This document shows, one piece after another, positions 1-6,889 of a DNA stretch of 7,090 nucleotides (position 1 is the first letter of the stretch; each line of letters begins with the position of its first letter). The translations under genes and the position numbers were made by a program. The stretch comes from an uncultured Anaerotruncus sp. (GTDB taxonomy: Bacteria; Bacillota_A; Clostridia; Oscillospirales; CAG-272). The DNA is taken from the NCBI GenBank assembly GCA_958414155.1, contig CATYWI010000063.1, positions 1 to 7,090 on the forward strand, written 5' to 3'. The notes beneath the pieces were generated by a model. That model did not search any database. It was not told the origin of the DNA and worked only from the letters and a program-made list of their open reading frames with translations.

Positions 1-219
1 CACCGGTCATAAGATCTACATAGCAACCGCCGAGGTTGTTGAAGAGATCCTCGTATTCCTGCTCGGCATCCAGGCAGATGACAGACTTTCCGGACATTCT
101 CGTGTTGGTCAAAATGAGTTTTAACAGGTACGACTTGCCCTGACCGGAGTTGCCGAGAATGAGAATGTTGCTGTTGGTCTTGTCATCGGCACGCTGATCA
201 AAGTCCGCTATGATATTGG
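1..219 (-). CDS. virB4: VirB4-like conjugation ATPase, exon 2 (3' part, runs off the window)
   Basis: This is the continuation of the VirB4 family type IV secretion ATPase whose first exon lies at 2924-3605. VirB4 proteins hydrolyse ATP at the inner face of the membrane to power assembly of the mating channel and substrate transfer. The 219 bases encode 72 residues beginning NIIADFDQRADDKTNSNILI and include a clear Walker A motif GNSGQGKS (about residues 250-257 of the spliced protein), followed by a strand reading VICLDAEQEYEDL and the stretch NNLGGCYVDLMTG. This arrangement is typical of VirB4/TraE proteins of Firmicutes conjugative elements. The gene is open at base 1; the Walker B region and C-terminal half lie outside. 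There is no start codon or ribosome site of its own, which is expected for the downstream exon of a spliced message. The family call is firm; the exact element family is not determined. Confidence 0.9.
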
Positions 220-222
220 ATT

Positions 223-265
223 GCGATAGGTAATCCTTTGAGGTTATCTCCAGATTTTCCCCCGC
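223..265 (-). ncRNA. Group II intron domain VI with branch-point adenosine
   Basis: In RNA sense GCGGGGG (265 to 259) pairs with CCUAUCGC (230 to 223): three GC/CG pairs, a G-U, the unpaired A at 227, another G-U, then two G-C pairs. The bulged A is eight bases from the 3' splice site, the normal place for the lariat branch point, and flanking G-U wobbles are typical. Inside the long loop UAACC can pair with GG(A)UUA. The helix supports the 3' intron end at 220. Confidence 0.85.
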
Positions 266-268
266 TTA

Positions 269-302
269 GCACCGTGCATGCGAGTTTCCCGGCACACGGC
301 GC
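269..302 (-). ncRNA. Group II intron domain V (catalytic hairpin)
   Basis: Exactly 34 bases in RNA sense, from GCGCCGUGUGCC to GCACGGUGC, around a GAAA tetraloop. The lower stem pairs positions 1-9 with 26-34, with a G-U at position 3/32 and at 9/26. A two-base bulge (A24, U25) matches the conserved bulge position that binds catalytic metal. The upper stem holds a C-C mismatch at 12/21. The triad that is usually AGC reads CGC here (positions 2-4). Domain V is the active-site element of the ribozyme. Confidence 0.92.
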
Positions 303-356
303 CCCATCAGTGTTACAAATTCATTCGATTAGTATAGATTTCAAAACTTCGGAAAC

Positions 357-2213
357 TTAAATTGCAGTATTTCCTACTGCCAGTCTGTATTTGTTGATTT
401 TATTCAGCATAGATTTGGTCGGCTTCAAAATATTTCGGTATGTGGTTATTGTTTCGAGCAGAGTGGCGTGTATCAGTTTATGGACATCTTCATGGACAAT
501 TACAAGATTTGAGTAATCATCAGTGCCACCCATGGAAACGGGTAAGATATGATGACAATGGATTTCATCGATCCATAAGACCTTGCCTGTAACTGCACAT
601 TTTCCATACTGTGCCGCATATCGTGAGATACGGTTATCCTGATACTCAATGCTTCGGCTTTTACTAAAAGACCGAGCAAGCATATGCATAACTGCGACTA
701 CGCCCTCATCAAATTTCAGATTTTTGTGTATCTCACTTCTGCCATCAACCGTGTATTTACATATCGATTTTTTCTTGTACATGGGATTTCTTGTTTGGAT
801 ATATCCGACAGGACACACGGGAACATTGCATATATAGCGCATTTGCTTGCTTATTCCGTAGTGTTTAAGGATATATTTATTCTTGATTTCACCATGTTTT
901 TTCAGCCTTTTGCCAAGCCTATTTTTAAATATCCTGTTTAGCCGAAACTGAATTTTTCTACAATCCAAGGTTACATCGGTTGCATAGCGGTAATAATTAT
1001 GAATGCCCCAAACCATAGAATTGTAAATATTGACAGCCGCTCCTTCTTCTCTGGCATCTTTTGGATTTTGAATATATTTTATTTGCTTTATCAGCATATC
1101 CGTTTCTTTTCTCATTGCTTTATCGGTCATATGAGAACGGACAACATATCCTCCATTCTTTTTAACTGCCTTGAGCTCGAACCCCAGAAATTCAGAATAG
1201 TGCCGTTTTAGATTTACAATTTTTGATTTTTCTTTGCTGATTTGAAGTTTCAACCTATCCCATAGCCATTGCTCTGTTGCAATGAATACTTTTTGTGCAT
1301 CACTGCGTTTTCTGCAAAATATCTTAAAGTCATCTGCATATCGAATAATATACATTTCTTTTAAGTTGGTTGTACGCAAAGCCCGATAGGTATGACCCAT
1401 ATTTTCAGTTCCATTGTAAGATATTTGATGATAATATTGCTTTCGTGTAGGCATTGTTTCCCATTGACTTGAAATCCACCAATCCAATTCGTTCAAGACA
1501 ATATTTGAAAGTAGCGGACTGAGGATACCACCTTGCGGTGTGCCTTTGGTTGGCTTTACTATTCTACCGTCTGGCATAACAATCGGCGCTTTCAGCATTT
1601 CCTTTATGACAGATAACAGCTTTTTATCTTGTATCCCCAAATTCCACATTTGCTTTATCAGCTTTGAGTGGTTGACATTATCGAAGAAACCTTGAATATC
1701 AATATCCACCACAAAATACAGTTTTTGCATTTGCATCATTCGGTAACACTGTGCTATTGCATGTTCAGCACCTCTGTTTGGTCTGAACCCATTGCTACGC
1801 TCATGAAATTTTGCTTCGCAAATCGGCTCTAACACCTGCAATATGCACTGCTGAACAAGCCTGTCTATCATTGTGGGTATGCCAAGCGGTCTTGCTTTAC
1901 CATTGGGCTTTGGTATTTCTACACGTTTTACTGGCTTGGGTTTGTACCATGCAAATTTCCGCTGAATAATCTCAACGTATTTTTCGGAGTCAATCTTTTC
2001 AATATCATGAATATTAAGATTATCAACTCCGGGAGTACCGCTGCCGCCATTGCGTTTAATGTTTCTATACGCCAGTTTGATGTTATTTTCATTTGCAATG
2101 AGTTCCATTAAGTGTGTAAATGTCGCTCCTTGTTTGCTTTTAGCATACAGGTCATCATATTCCGCTTGGAGGTCGTAATACTCCAAATGCCTTAGTTTCC
2201 TTTGTTTCGTCAT
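357..2213 (-). CDS. ltrA: Group II intron-encoded maturase / reverse transcriptase / HNH endonuclease
   Basis: This 618-residue multifunctional protein binds the intron RNA to promote splicing, then drives retrohoming by cutting target DNA and copying the intron. Domains in order, numbered from the ATG at 2213: the RT-0/finger region with GVDNL near 62; IPKPNGKARPLGIPTMIDRL near 100-118; the palm strand VVDIDIQGFFD near 168-178; GTPQGGILSPLLSN near 224-237; and catalytic YADD at 292-295. The thumb/X maturase domain lies at about 360-440. A C-terminal HNH endonuclease spans about 535-585 with C539, the HCHH cluster at 552-555, N569 and H575/H578. It is uninterrupted and near the usual LtrA length of about 600. 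The ATG at 2213 is preferred because GGGGGC lies 8 bases upstream; a TTG two codons earlier has no room for a ribosome site. It lies in intron domain IV. All catalytic motifs look intact, so mobility may be retained. Confidence 0.96.
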   Translation of the reverse strand: MTKQRKLRHLEYYDLQAEYDDLYAKSKQGATFTHLMELIANENNIKLAYRNIKRNGGSGTPGVDNLNIHDIEKIDSEKYVEIIQRKFAWYKPKPVKRVEIPKPNGKARPLGIPTMIDRLVQQCILQVLEPICEAKFHERSNGFRPNRGAEHAIAQCYRMMQMQKLYFVVDIDIQGFFDNVNHSKLIKQMWNLGIQDKKLLSVIKEMLKAPIVMPDGRIVKPTKGTPQGGILSPLLSNIVLNELDWWISSQWETMPTRKQYYHQISYNGTENMGHTYRALRTTNLKEMYIIRYADDFKIFCRKRSDAQKVFIATEQWLWDRLKLQISKEKSKIVNLKRHYSEFLGFELKAVKKNGGYVVRSHMTDKAMRKETDMLIKQIKYIQNPKDAREEGAAVNIYNSMVWGIHNYYRYATDVTLDCRKIQFRLNRIFKNRLGKRLKKHGEIKNKYILKHYGISKQMRYICNVPVCPVGYIQTRNPMYKKKSICKYTVDGRSEIHKNLKFDEGVVAVMHMLARSFSKSRSIEYQDNRISRYAAQYGKCAVTGKVLWIDEIHCHHILPVSMGGTDDYSNLVIVHEDVHKLIHATLLETITTYRNILKPTKSMLNKINKYRLAVGNTAI

Positions 2214-2923
2214 AGGCAACGCCCCCTTTCGGGTTTGTTTTTCTTTGTCATACTCGAAGCTATGAATTTCTATACCTATAACTTATTTATAACATTGACT
2301 TGTGGCTGTCCCTCCGTTTCCCATTACAGAAAACATCATCGGTAATGCCACGACTTTACCCACGAACAAATCAGCTTATTATTCTTCGTCTGAACCACAT
2401 ATTGTGTTTCGTAGGTTGCCACGTTCCGATAATCCTATCTGTTCATCTTGTACTTAGGTGCCTTCTCTGAGCCTGATAGCTTGGCAGTGCCTGTAACACT
2501 GCAAGGTATTTCATATCGGAAATTCTTACTTTACCTCACTATCCCTGCGCTGAGCAGTCCGCACATTTCTATGCGGTCAAATTATAGACCCGTACATTCA
2601 AAAGTTCGTCAGACATCTCTGTCATTCTCACCATATACAATTTATAGACCCCCGACCTATAGGTTACACAGTTCACCGCTGAACCGCTTTCGTTGATGTT
2701 TTCACCATTACGATAACTCTCAGTCGACTTCACCGAGCTCTCTGACATTTGCAGTTTCCCACATACGCCAGTCGGAGATTAGGGGAGGCGTTTCGGGGCG
2801 TTACTCCGTCATTCCACCTCTTGGATTATCAGTTCTTTGGAACTGACTGTATAAACTCCTTTCAATTTTATACATATATTTTCAGCTCCACGCCTAACCT
2901 TTTCAGTTAGGAACGTGTCGCAC
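2214..2923 (-). ncRNA. Group II intron ribozyme, 5' half (domains I-III and start of IV)
   Basis: About 700 bases with no credible gene. In RNA sense it starts GUGCGAC and at once forms a hairpin (CCUAAC pairing with GUUAGG, enclosed by CACG/CGUG), as expected for the base of domain I. A second hairpin pairs UCAGUUC with GAACUGA around 2829-2846. The region must hold domain I, which binds the exons, and domains II-III. Exact helix boundaries were not determined by folding. A 14-base near-repeat occurs twice, 60 bases apart (see findings). The short open frame on the plus strand within 2448-2696 is antisense to the ribozyme and is not treated as a gene. Confidence 0.82.
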
Positions 2924-3605
2924 TCCCGAATTTATCCTTGCCGAGATAGAAGCCGTTTTTGTCGGTCTTGCCGGAGTAGTTGAACGGAAACAGGTTTGCG
3001 ACCGCCGATGCCGGAAGGACGCGCTCATACTGCGTACCGAAGATGTTATAGCCACACGGCATACAGGCAATGAAGCCTTCCTTCTGCCGCATAGACAGAT
3101 GATCGACTGAAATCTTTTCGCGCGTCATCTCCATGGAGACATCCGATTGCAGTTCGCGGAGCTTATCCAGATTCCCGGCAGACAGCTCGATGAAGACAGC
3201 GCAATGCAGAAGAGGCTCACGGTTCTTTCGCAGTTCTCCGAGCAGCTCCACCACATCACCGAGGTTGCCTTCTCCCGTGACCGAATCTTCAAGGTCGTTG
3301 GAGTTTGCAAGGAGCTTATTTTTGCGGCTCGCGTTTTGCAGAATCTTTCGTTGCTCCACGCCGTCTACCAATCGGGTGTACAGGTGAACGGTCACTGCTT
3401 CCTTGTCACCGAAACGGGCGAGGAGCGCCTGATCGCTTGTTTGCGGCGGATACTCGCGGATCGCCCATACGGAGCGATAACTGTCCCCGCAGATGAAGTG
3501 ATCCACATTGAAGCGGATGGCAGAGGGGACCGCCATGTCGAAGAAGTCTTTTACATAGGCTTCGCTGTGTGCGACTTCTTCGGGAAGTTGTTTTTTCTTT
3601 GCCAT
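2924..3605 (-). CDS. virB4: VirB4-like conjugation ATPase, exon 1 (N-terminal domain)
   Basis: Encodes the first 227 residues, plus one base of the next codon, of a VirB4/TraE-type conjugation ATPase. The segment contains the family's N-terminal domain, including FNVDHFICGDSYRSVW near residue 32, REPLLHCAVFIELSA near 120, and VLPASAVANLFPFNYSGKT near 196, ending NGFYLGKDKFG just before the intron. The start chosen is ATG at 3605 (MAKKKQLPEE), preceded by AAGGAA with a 6-7 base gap. A longer reading from GTG at 3635 exists but lies inside the terminator hairpin and is unlikely. After base 2924 the frame runs into intron sequence, adds SATRS and stops at 2907. Removal of 220-2923 joins GGG-A to CC-AAT and gives FG-T-NIIADFD in the correct frame. 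In relatives recalled from memory the residue at the junction is usually Ser, so Thr here is a plausible substitution. Confidence 0.88.
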
Positions 3606-3627
3606 AAAAGTTCCTTTCATAAAGAAA

Positions 3628-3653
3628 AACCGCACCTCTGCTGAAGTGCGGTT
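3628..3653 (-). terminator. Intrinsic terminator between hipA-like gene and virB4
   Basis: In minus-strand sense a 10-base-pair stem (AACCGCACTT pairing with AGGTGCGGTT, including one T-G pair) encloses the 6-base loop CAGCAG and runs into TTTC. It begins 19 bases after the stop of the HipA-like gene, and its distal arm ends 22 bases before the virB4 ATG. It should end transcripts of the ATPase-HipA unit. Its position directly upstream of virB4 means it could also be polar on the transfer gene. The U-tract is short (TTTTTC counting the last two stem bases), so termination may be partial. Confidence 0.8.
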
Positions 3654-3672
3654 ATCGTAGTTATTTGGTTAA

Positions 3673-4845
3673 TCAAAGCATGGTCTGCCCACCGGATTGT
3701 GTCTGTACAATATCGTCCAGCAGTTCAATGCGCGTCCTGAGTGCATTTGCCAGTGTATCAACCCGTATCGGTTCCATATACTCGGACTTTTCATACAGCT
3801 CTCTTGCAAAGTCTTCAATGCCGTCGAGAGTGGACAAGTCCAGCCATGAGAAGTCGGTCACAAGTTCCAGATTCTCTGTGGGATTCTTCTTCCACAGCGG
3901 AGTTTTTATATTGCTGTCATCATCTGCGTGCATCTCACCCACGACACGGTTGAACCACATGGAATTGCCGTTGTCGTAAAGCGGCGCAACGCCGACCCAT
4001 TCCAGCGTGACCGCGTTGCGGATCAGTCCGAAGTTGTTCAGGTGCCGGTCTTCGTTGACAATCAGATAATCCAGCACAAGCATTTGTTCCAGCTTTTCGC
4101 TGGCATCGGCAATGCCGAGCTTTTCGCAGCATTCGATATAAAATTCATATTCCGATTGCTCGTTCCGCTTTTTGAACGCACTCATCACCTGTGCCGCCGC
4201 AACAAGGTCGGTTTCGGGCGTGATAAAATCCTCGCACCCGGAGCAGAGCTCGCCGTGTTCCGCTATCAGTGTATACGGCACATGCGGGATGCCGAGCCGA
4301 TTGGCAATCTCGGACGCAAGCACCTCGTTGTAGGCTTCCTGGCGATAGGGCGCACTGGAGTCCTTAAGAAGCACCCGCTTACCGTCGATGATCTTCCATT
4401 TCTTTTTGAGGTTGCCGTTTGCCGTGTTGTCGGGGGATACAAGGCTTGTGCTGTCGGAGCCTGTGCCTTTGCCGAACAGGATATTGCCGATGTCCTCCGA
4501 GAAGGCATTTTCAAAGAAGTTTACCCGGTGCCAATCCAGCGGTTTATCGGTCGGAGAAATCCAGTATTGATCGGACAGGCTAAGTCCGAAGCACTTTTCG
4601 ATCAGCTCCTGCGGGGAGGACAACTCCAGCTCCTCCAGCACATCGCGGATACCTTTCCGGCTTGCGGGAATGGAACGCTTTGTCCACCAGCGGTTGAGAG
4701 CTTTCTTTTCTGCATTGATCCCGTTGTAGGTGCCGAGCGGCAGATGCTCTGCGTGATGAATTTTGCCGAGAGAGACGATGTTGGAATATTCGTCAAGCTC
4801 CAAGTCCATAACCGGGATATCGCGGTGCATAAGGGTATACAGCAT
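3673..4845 (-). CDS. HipA-like serine/threonine kinase domain protein (solo)
   Basis: A 390-residue protein whose C-terminal two thirds carries the HipA kinase signature: VLLKDSS with putative ATP-binding K161, the E174 helix, the catalytic loop DYLIVNEDRHLNNFG at 259-273 (D266 and N271 equivalent to the catalytic Asp and metal-binding Asn of HipA), and the metal-binding D291 in PLYDNGNSM. A Ser/Thr-rich stretch, GSDSTSLVS at 129-137, stands near where HipA-family kinases autophosphorylate. The first 100 residues do not match the HipA N-terminal subdomain I recognisably. Known HipA toxins phosphorylate tRNA synthetases and are held in check by a HipB repressor; no HipB is present in the window. 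The ATG at 4845 has AAAGGAGG 7 bases upstream. It lies 141 bases after the AAA ATPase gene, probably in the same transcript. Substrate and toxicity are unknown. Confidence 0.82.
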   Translation of the reverse strand: MLYTLMHRDIPVMDLELDEYSNIVSLGKIHHAEHLPLGTYNGINAEKKALNRWWTKRSIPASRKGIRDVLEELELSSPQELIEKCFGLSLSDQYWISPTDKPLDWHRVNFFENAFSEDIGNILFGKGTGSDSTSLVSPDNTANGNLKKKWKIIDGKRVLLKDSSAPYRQEAYNEVLASEIANRLGIPHVPYTLIAEHGELCSGCEDFITPETDLVAAAQVMSAFKKRNEQSEYEFYIECCEKLGIADASEKLEQMLVLDYLIVNEDRHLNNFGLIRNAVTLEWVGVAPLYDNGNSMWFNRVVGEMHADDDSNIKTPLWKKNPTENLELVTDFSWLDLSTLDGIEDFARELYEKSEYMEPIRVDTLANALRTRIELLDDIVQTQSGGQTML

Positions 4846-4986
4846 GAGAATTCCTCCTTTCTTCGTGATTGTTTTTATAATGCCGGTTCGGTTTTGGAAT
4901 CGTAGGAGAACTACTGTGAAATGGCATTGGAGGTTTGGGTTCTGAATGTTTATTTGCTTTTATTGTGATGTCTTATACCGTTTGCA

Positions 4987-6834
4987 TTAAAGCTGCATAG
5001 TGAATCCCTGACCCGGATCGATATTCATGGAATCGGGCAATCCTTTCAGAAAATCTTCGGCATTTTCATAGATGATATCCTGATCGGTAGTTGTCGGTTT
5101 TCCGCGGTATATCACTGTTTTGCTTACAATTTCACCGAATCTCTTTTCTGCCTTTTCGCACATCTCCTCGTCGCACAGATGTCTTGACTGTTCCGGTGTG
5201 ATTGCCTTGCTGTGCTTGATCTCATATATGGCGCATACATCATTCTCTGAGTCGTATATCACCATATCAAATTCTCCACGGTCGAACAGAAGCTTGAATA
5301 CATTCTGATTCCTTTTTGCAACCTTGACACATTCAAGGAGAATGATATCTTCCATCATTCTGCCCTTGACATCGTCAAGAATGCGCTCGGAAACGAGCCG
5401 GACTTCGCGTTCGGAAAGTCCGTTGAACTGCGGGTCTTTCATCAGAGAATGCACCAGAGCCTGCGCCTGACAATATCTCATACCGGGTTGCGTAAAGAGG
5501 ATGTGTTCCACCGGTTCTTCCGATGAATCGGTGCGTATCGGACAATCGACAATCAGGTCAAGCGCACGGAGATATTCCTTGATTTCCGTCATGTGCGCCG
5601 ATGTGATTTTCACAGTCAGCTCATCCGGTTCCTTAATATCAAGAATGGCTTTCATGCGCCGCAAAACGTCTTCCTCATCAATGTGATCCAGCGCGTCGCT
5701 CTGCTTTTCCGGATTTGTCTCCCTGCGAAGGTTTTTCCTTGCGTTGCCCAGATCACCTGAGCGGAATCTTTTTTCAATCACGCTGACGAGAAAGCTTTTG
5801 TTCATGCTTTCGATGATGCGGTTGATGGCATTTGTAAGTTCACCCGCTTCATATAGATCGATAAGATGACGGAAGTGACCTCCGCTCTCGCAGCAAGCAA
5901 GGCTGTGCTGAATGTTTTTGCAGATTGCCGTGTCGATGTATCGGCGTGTGGATTCATCATCACGGAAGGAGGCTTCCTCAACATTCAGCTCCGCGTCATC
6001 GAAATCGACCTCGCCGGCGCGGAGCGTTCCGCCGTAGCGGATATACTCGTCAATATCGTCAATGCCGAGAAGCCGCGCGTGTTCGCGAAACGGTATGAAG
6101 GTGGTGTGGATCATATAGGCGCGGTCGTACAGCTCCTCATGCTCCGCAAACCAGAAGCCGAGGGAATCGGTGCCGGACATAACGATTTTTATCCCCTGCA
6201 TCGCGTAAATATCCGACAGCACCGCAGCGGAGTCAATGAAATCCTCCAGCAATGTTATTTCATCGAGAAAAATGTATTTGTACCCCTGGGCAGACAGCTT
6301 TTTCAGATCCCTGTTCAGCATAGCCATTGAGTCGGTTGCCTGCGCTTTGATATATACGGTTCTGTCAATCGGCAGATCGGACATGGCTTGAAACAGCATT
6401 GTTGTCTTGCCGGTCCTTCTGAGACCGTAAACGAGGCAGACCTTTCCGTAACTACCTTGGCTCAGATACTTCCGAAGTTGTCCGAAGCAGTCGCGCCTTT
6501 GAAGATGAGACACAAGAGCGCGTCCTTTTTTCAGGGCTTCGGCGGTCATGACATTCATCTCATAATTCGGGACGGTACTCATATTGTCCTTTTGTGGTTG
6601 TTGTTTATTTAAGTCTTTCAATTCTTTCTGCAATTCCTTTCTGCGGGCAATTGCCTGACTGACCTCATCATACTCGTCATTTCGGATATATTGGCTTTTG
6701 ATCTTTCCGTTTTCAGTCCATTGACGGTAATACCGGGTTTTTCCGTTGATTGTTTTCTTTGAAATGTACCCGACAGGGAGCGCAGATATCTCCTTTTCGA
6801 GATCCGCGATTCTGTCGCTGGTGTTATCAGTCAT
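4987..6834 (-). CDS. AAA-type ATPase with C-terminal PD-(D/E)xK-like domain (DUF4143-like family)
   Basis: A 615-residue protein of unknown function. Residues 1-80 form a small charged domain (GYISKKTINGKTRYYRQW, then a helical RRKELQKELKDL stretch) like those found at the N-termini of several element-encoded proteins. The ATPase core has Walker A GLRRTGKTT at 137-145, Walker B YIFLDE at 187-192 and a sensor-like SGTDSLG at 220-226, followed by FIPFREH and YIRYGGTL, the layout of ATP-binding proteins with a DUF4143 tail. The C-terminus has GEFDMVIYD (D523) and AIYEIKHS (E538, K540), the spacing of a PD-(D/E)xK nuclease fold. The family is usually about 400 residues, so this is a long form. 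The ATG at 6834 has GGAGGTG 7 bases upstream and a consensus promoter just before it. It is first in a probable two-gene unit with the HipA-like kinase. No membrane segment or signal peptide is apparent. Confidence 0.82.
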   Translation of the reverse strand: MTDNTSDRIADLEKEISALPVGYISKKTINGKTRYYRQWTENGKIKSQYIRNDEYDEVSQAIARRKELQKELKDLNKQQPQKDNMSTVPNYEMNVMTAEALKKGRALVSHLQRRDCFGQLRKYLSQGSYGKVCLVYGLRRTGKTTMLFQAMSDLPIDRTVYIKAQATDSMAMLNRDLKKLSAQGYKYIFLDEITLLEDFIDSAAVLSDIYAMQGIKIVMSGTDSLGFWFAEHEELYDRAYMIHTTFIPFREHARLLGIDDIDEYIRYGGTLRAGEVDFDDAELNVEEASFRDDESTRRYIDTAICKNIQHSLACCESGGHFRHLIDLYEAGELTNAINRIIESMNKSFLVSVIEKRFRSGDLGNARKNLRRETNPEKQSDALDHIDEEDVLRRMKAILDIKEPDELTVKITSAHMTEIKEYLRALDLIVDCPIRTDSSEEPVEHILFTQPGMRYCQAQALVHSLMKDPQFNGLSEREVRLVSERILDDVKGRMMEDIILLECVKVAKRNQNVFKLLFDRGEFDMVIYDSENDVCAIYEIKHSKAITPEQSRHLCDEEMCEKAEKRFGEIVSKTVIYRGKPTTTDQDIIYENAEDFLKGLPDSMNIDPGQGFTMQL

Positions 6835-6860
6835 AAGAACACCTCCGTTTCCTTTTTATC

Positions 6861-6889
6861 ATTATAACCTATTGTAACCTATTTGTCAA
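6861..6889 (-). promoter_or_regulatory. Consensus sigma-A promoter for the ATPase / HipA unit
   Basis: In minus-strand sense TTGACA (6889 to 6884), a 17-base spacer and TATAAT (6866 to 6861), matching the housekeeping consensus at all twelve positions. The ATPase ATG lies 26 bases beyond the -10 box, giving a short leader with a strong ribosome site. The spacer contains two copies of AATAGGTTA, suggesting control by a DNA-binding protein. Confidence 0.88.

Larger units (their letters stand above)
220..2923 (-). mobile_element. Group II intron inserted in virB4, sense orientation
   Basis: A 2,704-base retroelement. The 5' end reads GTGCGAC, matching the GTGYG group II consensus, and the 3' end reads CGCAAT, matching terminal AY. 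Inside are a ribozyme 5' half, an intact maturase gene in domain IV, a 34-base domain V and a domain VI with a bulged branch adenosine. Both flanks encode adjacent parts of one VirB4 protein and rejoin in frame, which fixes the boundaries independently of the consensus. It lies in the same direction as its host gene, as self-splicing requires. The intron is visibly richer in A and T than the flanking genes, consistent with separate acquisition. Group II introns in conjugation genes are well known (Ll.LtrB in a relaxase gene, the Tn5397 intron). The boundary could shift by a base if the ends are non-canonical. Confidence 0.93.

Noticed and set aside
2214..2219. TTG start for the maturase two codons upstream
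   Set aside because: The GGGGG ribosome site is then only about two bases away; ATG at 2213 has correct spacing.
2448..2696. Plus-strand 82-codon open frame inside the intron
   Set aside because: Antisense to the structured ribozyme; no ribosome site or recognisable protein features.
2893..2911. Strong hairpin just after exon 1 resembling a terminator
   Set aside because: It lies at the start of the intron where the first domain I helices belong, and no T-run follows it.
3606..3635. Upstream GTG start for virB4 adding MRFFFMKGTF
   Set aside because: The GTG sits inside the terminator stem with no ribosome site, whereas ATG at 3605 has AAGGAA at good spacing.
2907..3635. Treating exon 1 as a complete stand-alone 242-residue protein
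   Set aside because: Its last residues are intron-encoded and the missing half is found in frame at 1-219, so it is an exon and not a separate gene or a pseudogene.
4876..4881. Plus-strand TATAAT in the gap between ATPase and HipA-like genes
   Set aside because: No acceptable -35 box 16-18 bases upstream and no plus-strand gene for it to serve.
3928..4905. Long plus-strand open frame (325 codons) opposite the HipA-like gene
   Set aside because: It is antisense to a gene with clear kinase motifs, has no recognisable domain or ribosome site, and arises from codon bias.
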